Positions 1-5,334 of a stretch of 5,334 bases of DNA are shown one piece after another. The first letter of the stretch is position 1. Each line of letters begins with the position of its first letter. The notes beneath the pieces were generated by a model. That model searched no databases and was not told the DNA's origin. It saw nothing but the letters and a program-made list of their open reading frames with translations. A program made the position numbers and the translations under genes. The stretch covers positions 1 to 5,334 of the forward strand of contig PXEK01000311.1 in NCBI GenBank assembly GCA_003564735.1, written 5' to 3'. Source of the stretch: Cryomorphaceae bacterium. GTDB taxonomy: Bacteria; Bacteroidota; Bacteroidia; Flavobacteriales_G; Salibacteraceae.

Positions 1-37
1 AAAAGAAAAATTTGGCAAAATACGTGTTTTGTCGGCG

Positions 38-1162
38 TCACCTTCTTCCGCGTCGTGAGGCTTGAGACTTTTCACCTTCAACTCTTTTTTTGCCCCGCAG
101 TGCATCCTCTGTAATGATACCTGAAACCACCTCGGTGTAAATACCGTCACTCAATCCCAGTTCCACCTCAGTTCGTTCAAAGCGTTGAGAATCCTGTTGA
201 ACATAAACGTAAGATTTACCGGACTCGTATTCTACCACATTCTCATTAACGGAAGGCACTTGCTCACGGCTTGCTAAAACAATAGATGCGTTTGCGCTGT
301 AGCCTGCACGAATAAATGCATCGTCGTCCTTTTTTACGGCGGCTCTGATCAAAAACTGGATAGCACCTTCGCGATCTTCACCTTTTGGCGCTATATATTC
401 CAATGTCGCATTAAATATCTCTCCCTGCAGCGCTCCTATACTGAGCTCCAAAGGCATCCCTACTTTCACCCTACCCACCTCGGCTTCGTCAAGATACCCT
501 TCAAAGATCATCTCACCCATATCTGCCACCTCAGCAATAGTGGTTCCCTCATTAAAGGTGCCTACCTCAATAACTTGATCGCCTTTTTCTACGGGAATAT
601 CCAGCACCATGCCTTCAATGGTGGACCGAATTATTGTATTGGTGGCATCTCCAATATCACGACTCACACCATCTTTAATAAGCGAGAGGTTATCTTCAGC
701 CGCTTCCAGTTCAATTTTAGCATTGTCGTAGGCCACTTCAAAGGGTTGGAATTCTGCGGCTGCTATGACTTTATCTTCATACAGCGACTTATTTCGCTTA
801 TAGTCAATTTCAGCATTTCGCAATTGTACTTTTGCTTGCCTCACCCTATTTTGGGCGTTATTTAAGTTTACCATATCAGGGACTAACTTGATACGCGCAA
901 TGGGTTGCCTTTCCTTTACGTAATCTCCGGCCTCAACAAAAATTTCATCAATAATTCCGGTAACCACGGGCTTCATTAAAATTTCATTTCGCGGTTTTAC
1001 CGACCCTGCCGCAACAGTTTTTTGTTTGATGTCTTTAATTTGAGCATACTCAATATCATAAACGGCATCAGGGGATTGATTCTTTTTGTACAAGTAAAAA
1101 AGTGTGTAAACAAAGCCTCCTAAAAGACCGGCCAGTAAGATGAATTTAAAAGCTTTTTTCAT
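38..1162 (-). CDS. Periplasmic adaptor subunit (HlyD/MacA-type membrane fusion protein) of ABC exporter
   Basis: This 374-residue protein has the length and domain order of RND/MacA-type adaptors, which link an inner-membrane transporter to an outer-membrane channel. Residues 7-25 form an uncleaved-looking hydrophobic anchor after MKK, so it should sit in the inner membrane facing the periplasm. Residues about 49-95 are the first half of a lipoyl-like hairpin domain (AAGSVKPR, then VTGIIDEIFVEAGDYV). Residues 97-165 are a charged, Ala/Leu/Asn-rich helical hairpin, probably a coiled coil. Residues about 177-212 complete the lipoyl domain (STIEGMVLDIPVEKGDQV). A beta-barrel follows at about 213-300, then a membrane-proximal domain. 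The C-terminus is a strongly basic tail ending SRRGRR. It is the last gene visible in the operon, 22 nt after the second permease. No Shine-Dalgarno is seen; the leader is A-rich. The family call is secure, but the substrate and outer-membrane partner are unknown. Confidence 0.93.
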   Translation of the reverse strand: MKKAFKFILLAGLLGGFVYTLFYLYKKNQSPDAVYDIEYAQIKDIKQKTVAAGSVKPRNEILMKPVVTGIIDEIFVEAGDYVKERQPIARIKLVPDMVNLNNAQNRVRQAKVQLRNAEIDYKRNKSLYEDKVIAAAEFQPFEVAYDNAKIELEAAEDNLSLIKDGVSRDIGDATNTIIRSTIEGMVLDIPVEKGDQVIEVGTFNEGTTIAEVADMGEMIFEGYLDEAEVGRVKVGMPLELSIGALQGEIFNATLEYIAPKGEDREGAIQFLIRAAVKKDDDAFIRAGYSANASIVLASREQVPSVNENVVEYESGKSYVYVQQDSQRFERTEVELGLSDGIYTEVVSGIITEDALRGKKRVEGEKSQASRRGRR

Positions 1163-1184
1163 GTTGTGTTAATGGTTTATATGT

Positions 1185-2429
1185 TTATTCAGATCGCAAT
1201 GCATCAATAGGTTTAATTTTTACGGCACGAGCCGCGGGAATAATCCCGGCAAAAATGCCCGCTATTACCAAAATAAAAAGTGATGTGAGTGCTATACTCA
1301 AGTCTACTTCGGGGTTCTTAAAAAACTCATGGTCTATGAGTCCGCCCACTTGCTCCAACAAAAATACACCTGCCATAAACCCGGAGATGCCGGCAAGCGC
1401 GGTTAAGGTTACCGACTCGAGTATAATTTGCTGAATCACGATCCAAGGTGTAGCACCAAGTGCCCTTCTGATTCCTATTTCATTTGTTCTTTCTTTAACA
1501 ATGACGAGCATGATATTCGAAATACCGATTACCCCCGCTAAAAGTGTGAGGCCGCCAACGAACCAACTAAGTATTTTAACTCCGGTGAAAAGCCCCGTAA
1601 AACGCTGCATTTGCTTACCTAAATTAAACCCGCCAATGGCTCGGGCATCTCGGGGATGAACATTATGTCTTTTTTTCAATACTGCTTTGGCTTTTTCTTC
1701 TACAGCTTCGGCGTCTTCCCCATCCTTGGCTGTGAGCACCAGCCATCCCACTTTATCCCCCTCATTGAATGACCGTTGAAAGGTGCTGAAGGGAATGTAA
1801 ATACTGCGATCCTCATTCTCTGCTCTATCCCCTTGCATGGTTGACTTAAAATGTCCCACCACTTTAAAAAACATTCCTTGTACTTTGATGTATTCACCGA
1901 TGGGGTCTTCTCCCGGGTCGAATAACATTTCTCTTGTAATATCTCCAATTACACATATTTTCCTGTATTCATCAATATCACGTTGATTGATGAATCTACC
2001 GCCTTTCATATCGAGCAGTTTCACCTCTTTCGCATTGGGCATGAAGCCGTTAATTTCAAACGCTCCTATTTTTTCACCTCGGGATACGTTATTGGCTCCT
2101 CTCCAGCCGCCAAGTTGTAAACCGGGTGATATCAAATCAATTTCCTGAACATTTTCACGAAGCAAGTTCACATCATCATTGGTCATTTGTACCCTCCTGC
2201 CTTCACGGTATCCCGCGTACGGAATTGAGGTGCGCATACTCCACATGAATATACTGTTGGCCACTCTACCGGTGAACATACTCATGGTGCCGTTTTGCAA
2301 TCCGTTCCCTGCCCCAAGCATTATAATGAGCATGAAAATACCCCAACTCACACCAAAAGCCGTGAGTAGGGTTCGCCATTTATTTGAGGCAAGGGTAGCG
2401 TATATTTCTTTCCATTTATCTAAGTCCAT
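1185..2429 (-). CDS. ABC transporter permease, MacB/FtsX family (second of two paralogues)
   Basis: This 414-residue protein has the MacB-type permease layout without a fused ATPase. A cytoplasmic N-terminal amphipathic stretch (DLDKWKEIYATL) precedes TM1 at about residues 21-42. A large periplasmic core domain follows at about 43-280, then three C-terminal TM helices at about 286-310, 331-360 and 378-402. The family hallmark between TM2 and TM3 is VKERTNEIGIRRALGA (residues 311-326), the coupling region that contacts the ATPase. The C-terminus ends in KPIDALRSE, also typical. It is clearly paralogous to the neighbouring permease across its whole length: both have DLDKW near the start, WGIFMLII in TM1, FLLE after TM3, and FKNPEVDL before TM4. 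This suggests a tandem duplication and a heterodimeric channel. The start at 2429 matches the paralogue's N-terminus. A 90-nt gap separates it from the upstream permease, and no Shine-Dalgarno is visible. The substrate is not predictable. Confidence 0.93.
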   Translation of the reverse strand: MDLDKWKEIYATLASNKWRTLLTAFGVSWGIFMLIIMLGAGNGLQNGTMSMFTGRVANSIFMWSMRTSIPYAGYREGRRVQMTNDDVNLLRENVQEIDLISPGLQLGGWRGANNVSRGEKIGAFEINGFMPNAKEVKLLDMKGGRFINQRDIDEYRKICVIGDITREMLFDPGEDPIGEYIKVQGMFFKVVGHFKSTMQGDRAENEDRSIYIPFSTFQRSFNEGDKVGWLVLTAKDGEDAEAVEEKAKAVLKKRHNVHPRDARAIGGFNLGKQMQRFTGLFTGVKILSWFVGGLTLLAGVIGISNIMLVIVKERTNEIGIRRALGATPWIVIQQIILESVTLTALAGISGFMAGVFLLEQVGGLIDHEFFKNPEVDLSIALTSLFILVIAGIFAGIIPAARAVKIKPIDALRSE

Positions 2430-2519
2430 AAACGTAGTCTTTTAGAAGCGTTTCGGCATCTAAATAAAACACACGGCATAAGCACTTTACTCATTGGTTG
2501 AGGGTTCTGACCAAAATAG

Positions 2520-3746
2520 TTATTCATCTCTCAATGCAACAATGGGTTTAACTTTTGCCGCTTTCATAGCGGGAAACAGCCCCGCCAATGACCCTGCTAC
2601 TACCAAAAGTATGGTGGCCGCAACGGCTATATTCAAATCAACCTCGGGGTTTTTAAACATGGGGAAATCACCCAAGCCCGACAACCACTCCAATAAAAAA
2701 ACACCACTTACCAAGCCTATGTAGCCGGCAACGGTGGTAATTATTATAGCCTCCAACATAATGAGACTCAATATAGAAAGGGGTGTGGCACCCAAGGCTT
2801 TTCTAATACCTATTTCTTTTGTGCGCTCTTTAACCGTTATCATCATGATGTTGCTTACGCCAATGACTCCGGCAACGATGGTCATAATTCCAATCATCCA
2901 AATAAAGGCGTTTATACCCCAAAAAATATCTTGAATTAATTTGTATTGTTCGAACTGATTACGGATGTATAAAGCGCGCGAATCTGAAGGGTCAAAAAGC
3001 ATTTTGGATGAAAAGTAAGTTTTCAATTCCTCAATAAGGGACTCCACACGATCAAAATCTGTATCACCGGTAGAAAATATGAGTCGGTCTAATTTATCGG
3101 TGTTCCCAAACAGTTTTTGCGTGGTGGATATGGGAACGTACACGTTGTTTTCACCGCCATCACTCTCATTATTTACCACGCCCACCACGTTAAACAAACC
3201 TCCCGATATTTGAAGGTATTGATTCACGGGGTTTTTATGATCGGGGAAAAGTTCCTCTTGTACTGCCCTGCCAATGACGACTACTTTTCGTGCTTGTTGT
3301 ACATCTCTGTCATTAATGTATCGGCCTTCCTCAACTTCATAGCTTTCCAGTTCGATTTGATTGGCATGAACGCCGCGCATAGTGAAGGAGCCTTTTCTAT
3401 TACCCGCACTCATCTTTTGACTCCAGCGCATAAACCTACCGCTGATAAATTCTACCTCTTCAAAATTTTGAGCTACGTACTCGTAATGCTCATTCTTCAT
3501 TTCGACCTTGCGGTTGGGTTGCATTCCTTTAAATGGTTTGGAGGTTGTGCCGGGCGTAATCCAAACCGTGTTTACGTTATCACCGGCAAAGTCACTTTGC
3601 ACTCCGTTTTGCAATCCCCTGCCGGCACCCAGCAAAATAATAAGCATGAAAATACCCCATGCCACACTAAATGCGGTTAAAAAGGTACGCAGCTTATTTT
3701 TACTTATGGTCTCGAGAATCTCAGCCCACTTATCTAAGTCGAACAT
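2520..3746 (-). CDS. ABC transporter permease, MacB/FtsX family (first of two paralogues)
   Basis: This 408-residue inner-membrane permease has TM1 at about residues 22-42 (FLTAFSVAWGIFMLIILLGA). A periplasmic MacB core-like domain occupies about 43-275. TM2 lies at about 279-304, followed by the hallmark VKERTKEIGIRKALGA (305-320), then TM3 at about 326-355 and TM4 at about 372-396. It ends in KPIVALRDE. Proteins of this type transmit ATP-driven movements of the ATPase to the periplasmic domain rather than carrying substrate through the membrane; that is family knowledge, not visible here. The gene starts 2 nt after the ATPase stop codon (TAA CC ATG), so translational coupling is likely and the start is well fixed. 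The periplasmic domain differs much more from the second permease than the membrane parts do, as expected for two specialised halves of a heterodimer. No fused nucleotide-binding domain is present. Confidence 0.93.
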   Translation of the reverse strand: MFDLDKWAEILETISKNKLRTFLTAFSVAWGIFMLIILLGAGRGLQNGVQSDFAGDNVNTVWITPGTTSKPFKGMQPNRKVEMKNEHYEYVAQNFEEVEFISGRFMRWSQKMSAGNRKGSFTMRGVHANQIELESYEVEEGRYINDRDVQQARKVVVIGRAVQEELFPDHKNPVNQYLQISGGLFNVVGVVNNESDGGENNVYVPISTTQKLFGNTDKLDRLIFSTGDTDFDRVESLIEELKTYFSSKMLFDPSDSRALYIRNQFEQYKLIQDIFWGINAFIWMIGIMTIVAGVIGVSNIMMITVKERTKEIGIRKALGATPLSILSLIMLEAIIITTVAGYIGLVSGVFLLEWLSGLGDFPMFKNPEVDLNIAVAATILLVVAGSLAGLFPAMKAAKVKPIVALRDE

Positions 3747-3748
3747 GG

Positions 3749-4408
3749 TTAAACTATTTTACCGTCTTTTAATCGAATGACCCGCTCGGTCATATCGGCT
3801 ATATCATTTTCGTGTGTTACAATAACCACGGTTTTGCCCCTACTGTTTATTTCTTTAAGCAATTCCATAATAGTATGAGAGGTTGAAGTATCCAAAGCTC
3901 CGGTGGGCTCATCAGCCAAAATCACTTTAGGATCTGAAATTAAAGCTCTCGCTATGGCAACGCGTTGTTTTTGACCGCCTGATAACTCATTAGGGTAATG
4001 GTTTTTCCAATCTCCAAGCCCCACCTTTTCCAAAAACTCGACAGCCTGTTTATTCCGTTTTGAGCGACTTACCCCTCTGTAATACAATGGTAGCGCAACG
4101 TTCTCCATAGCATTTTTAAAGCTCACCAAATTAAACGATTGAAAAATAAAACCCAAAAACTCATTTCTGTACACTGCGGCCTTGGTCTCACTTAAATCTT
4201 TAATAAGTTTTCCATCCAGTAAATATTCACCGCTATCGTAATTATCAAGCATGCCCAAAATATTGAGCAAAGTTGATTTTCCGCTCCCCGAAGACCCCAT
4301 AATAGACACCAATTCACCCTCTTTAATATGTAAGTCAATATTTTTGAGAACATGCAAACGGGTAGGCCCGGTTTTGTACGATTTATTTACTTTATTGAGC
4401 TTTATCAT
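3749..4408 (-). CDS. ABC transporter ATP-binding protein, LolD/MacB-type
   Basis: This 219-residue ATPase has every catalytic motif of the MacB/LolD subfamily. Walker A is GSSGSGKST at residues 38-46 and the Q-loop glutamine is Q90. The signature LSGGQ is at 142-146, within [12 protein letters not shown]. Walker B is VILADEP at 162-168, with catalytic E167. The D-loop is ALD at 171-173 and the H-loop is H199. It lacks any membrane segment and should act as a dimer on the cytoplasmic face of the two downstream permeases. The start is taken at 4408 ([11 protein letters not shown]), the usual start of this family. The frame is open to an ATG at 4471, but those 21 extra residues do not resemble the family, and a -7-like promoter element lies inside that extension. 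It is the first gene of the operon. Substrate range cannot be inferred from the ATPase. Confidence 0.95.
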   Translation of the reverse strand: MIKLNKVNKSYKTGPTRLHVLKNIDLHIKEGELVSIMGSSGSGKSTLLNILGMLDNYDSGEYLLDGKLIKDLSETKAAVYRNEFLGFIFQSFNLVSFKNAMENVALPLYYRGVSRSKRNKQAVEFLEKVGLGDWKNHYPNELSGGQKQRVAIARALISDPKVILADEPTGALDTSTSHTIMELLKEINSRGKTVVIVTHENDIADMTERVIRLKDGKIV

Positions 4409-4413
4409 CGATG

Positions 4414-4446
4414 CAAAATTACGAGTAAATAACGGTTTGTATTCAA
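4414..4446 (-). promoter_or_regulatory. Bacteroidota-type promoter for the exporter operon
   Basis: Read on the minus strand, TAATTTTG at 4421-4414 matches the Bacteroidota -7 consensus TAnnTTTG exactly. A TTG at 4446-4444, within a TTTTTG run, lies 22 nt upstream and could serve as the -33 element. That spacing is slightly longer than is most common in Bacteroides. Only 5 nt separate the -7 element from the ATPase ATG at 4408, so transcription would begin at or just before the start codon. The match is good, but these elements are short and AT-rich, so chance occurrence is possible. No transcript evidence is available. Confidence 0.55.
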
Positions 4447-4608
4447 AAATGTGATGAGCGGTAAACGACACCTTTAATCAGGTTGAACGCTGAAAAAGTA
4501 TGACGAATTACGCACCAAAAAATAAATTATTATTTCCAGTAATTCTTTATTGTATTGGTCAGAACCCCAAACAGCCAACAAAGGATCAGATGCTAAAAAA
4601 TTTCGAAA

Positions 4609-4649
4609 GCCGGTAATTCAAAAACCAATGAAATTGGCGATATACCGGC
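4609..4649. repeat. Nested inverted repeat in the divergent intergenic region
   Basis: Outer arms GCCGGTA (4609-4615) and TACCGGC (4643-4649) are perfect 7-bp inverted complements. Inside them CCAAT (4625-4629) and ATTGG (4633-4637) form a second perfect 5-bp pair around a 3-nt loop. The two pairs are almost concentric (centres near 4629 and 4631). The structure lies about 20 bp upstream of the candidate -7 element of the response-regulator gene and about 200 bp from the operon promoter. It could be an operator for a dimeric regulator or a DNA cruciform. A terminator is unlikely, because no T-run follows on the plus strand, although a short T-stretch (AAAAA at 4620-4624) lies inside the loop. 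Confidence 0.35.
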
Positions 4650-4669
4650 AATCGGTTCTTTGAAAGTTA

Positions 4670-4677
4670 TATTTTTG
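4670..4677 (+). promoter_or_regulatory. Candidate -7 element for the response-regulator gene
   Basis: TATTTTTG at 4670-4677 fits the Bacteroidota -7 consensus TAnnTTTG and lies 13 nt before the ATG at 4691. That would give a leader of only a few nucleotides. No TTG is found at the usual distance upstream; that region is instead occupied by the right arm of the inverted repeat. The promoter might therefore depend on an activator, or the match may be fortuitous in an AT-rich stretch. Confidence 0.4.
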
Positions 4678-4690
4678 CGAAAAAGATAAT

Positions 4691-5334
4691 ATGGAGGTCA
4701 CCAAAAACGAATCGGGCAGGACAAAGCTGAGAACGGTTATTATTGAAAACGATGTCGATTGCAGAGTGATGCTCGAAAGTATGCTTGCTGAATTTGATGA
4801 CATAGAGGTTGTTGGTAATTCCACTACGGTTAAGGAAGCTAAAAACCTTGTTGAAGCAGAAAGACCCGAGTTGCTATTTTTAGACGTGGAACTGGATGAC
4901 GGAACCGGATTTAATTTACTCGAAACCCTTTCTCCTGTTTTACATTTTGATGTCATATTTACTACAGCTCATCAATCTTACGCCTTGGAAGCCATAAAAA
5001 TGTCCGCTTTGGATTATCTACTAAAACCCGTTGATGCCGAGGAATTAGAGACCGCTGTTCTCAAGGCTCTTTCCAAGCCCGAGAGAGGCGGACATATTTC
5101 CAAGCTTATGGCAAACCTCAACGCCGGTAATTTACAAGATAAATGTGTGGGGTTACCCGAGGCTGAGGGCATCAGGTTTGTGAAACTTTCAGAAATCATT
5201 GCTTGCAAAGGTGAGGGCAGCTACACTACATTCTGCATCGATAATGAACCGGAACTTACGGTAAGTACTAACTTGAAAAAATTTGATGAATTACTTTCGA
5301 AATCCGGTTTTTTTAGAATTCATCAGTCGTACCT
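4691..5334 (+). CDS. LytTR-family response regulator (partial, 3' end outside window)
   Basis: The first 214 codons of a two-component response regulator are present; relatives run to roughly 240-250 residues, so about the last 30 are missing. Residues 14-128 form the receiver. The phospho-acceptor is D65 (LLFLDVELDDGTGF), the switch Thr is T92 (IFTTAH), and the conserved Lys is K112 in DYLLKP. The acidic pocket reads E19-N20-D21 where D-D-E or E-D-E is usual. A linker of about 25 residues follows. The LytTR DNA-binding domain starts near residue 153 and shows VKLSEIIACKGEGSYTTF and the characteristic FFRIHQSY at the cut edge. The ATG at 4691 is chosen because it leaves a short 13-residue lead before the first receiver strand and follows a -7-like element. 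The ribosome site is weak. Such proteins normally bind paired direct repeats and are phosphorylated by a LytS/YpdA-type histidine kinase. No kinase gene is in the window; it may lie to the right. Divergent placement next to the exporter operon hints at, but does not prove, regulation of that operon. Confidence 0.93.
   Translation, partial: MEVTKNESGRTKLRTVIIENDVDCRVMLESMLAEFDDIEVVGNSTTVKEAKNLVEAERPELLFLDVELDDGTGFNLLETLSPVLHFDVIFTTAHQSYALEAIKMSALDYLLKPVDAEELETAVLKALSKPERGGHISKLMANLNAGNLQDKCVGLPEAEGIRFVKLSEIIACKGEGSYTTFCIDNEPELTVSTNLKKFDELLSKSGFFRIHQSY

Noticed and set aside
16..31. Possible terminator hairpin (CAAAA / TTTTG arms) after the adaptor stop, followed by a T-rich stretch on the minus strand
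   Set aside because: Only a 5-bp, almost all A-T stem with a C-A mismatch inside on the transcribed strand. It is too weak to call, and the window ends before the next gene can be seen.
2430..2519. Internal promoter for the second permease
   Set aside because: No TAnnTTTG element in the gap. The nearest match, CTATTTTGG just after the first permease stop, has one base too few between TA and TTTG.
3117..3680. 187-residue plus-strand open frame opposite the first permease
   Set aside because: Antisense to well-conserved permease sequence, with no recognisable domain or start signal. It is a shadow frame.
4409..4471. N-terminal extension of the ATPase starting at the ATG at 4471
   Set aside because: The 21 extra residues do not look like the family N-terminus, which normally begins just before the LNKVNKSY motif, and a promoter-like element lies inside the extension.
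4618..4956. 112-residue minus-strand open frame opposite the response regulator
   Set aside because: Ser/Thr-rich, low-complexity translation lying antisense to a clearly recognisable receiver domain. It is a shadow frame.
1..5334. CRISPR array, tRNA, rRNA, insertion sequence or attachment site
   Set aside because: No regularly spaced repeats, tRNA-like cloverleaf, transposase coding or terminal inverted repeats were seen. Nearly the whole window is accounted for by five ordinary coding regions.

Overview
The window looks like a chromosomal fragment from a member of the Bacteroidota, probably a Flavobacteriia-like organism. Three things suggest this: moderate AT richness, start codons with no visible Shine-Dalgarno sequence, and promoter candidates of the Bacteroidota TAnnTTTG type. 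No sequence search was possible, so the taxonomic call is inference.

Positions 38-4408 (minus strand, read right to left) hold a compact four-gene operon for a MacB-like (type VII) ABC system. The order is a stand-alone ATPase (3749-4408), a first MacB/FtsX-type permease (2520-3746), a second paralogous permease (1185-2429), and a HlyD/MacA-type periplasmic adaptor (38-1162). The gaps are 2, 90 and 22 nt. The likely assembly is an ATPase dimer energising a permease heterodimer in the inner membrane, with the adaptor bridging towards an outer-membrane TolC-like channel. No channel gene is present; it may lie beyond the left edge or elsewhere in the genome. The substrate cannot be read from the sequence. 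Type VII relatives export peptides, macrolides or lipoproteins by mechanotransmission.

Positions 4409-4690 are a 282-bp divergent intergenic region. It carries a good Bacteroidota-type promoter for the operon, placed so close to the ATPase ATG that the transcript would be leaderless or nearly so. It also holds a nested inverted repeat (4609-4649) and a -7-like element (4670-4677) in front of the rightward gene.

Positions 4691-5334 (plus strand) encode the first 214 residues of a LytTR-family response regulator, cut off by the window edge. Its N-terminal receiver has the phospho-acceptor Asp, Thr and Lys but an unusual E-N-D acidic pocket. It is a candidate regulator of the divergent transporter operon, but only its position supports this. 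Nothing in the window is clearly a new system: it is a recognisable exporter operon beside a two-component regulator, with some regulatory details worth checking.
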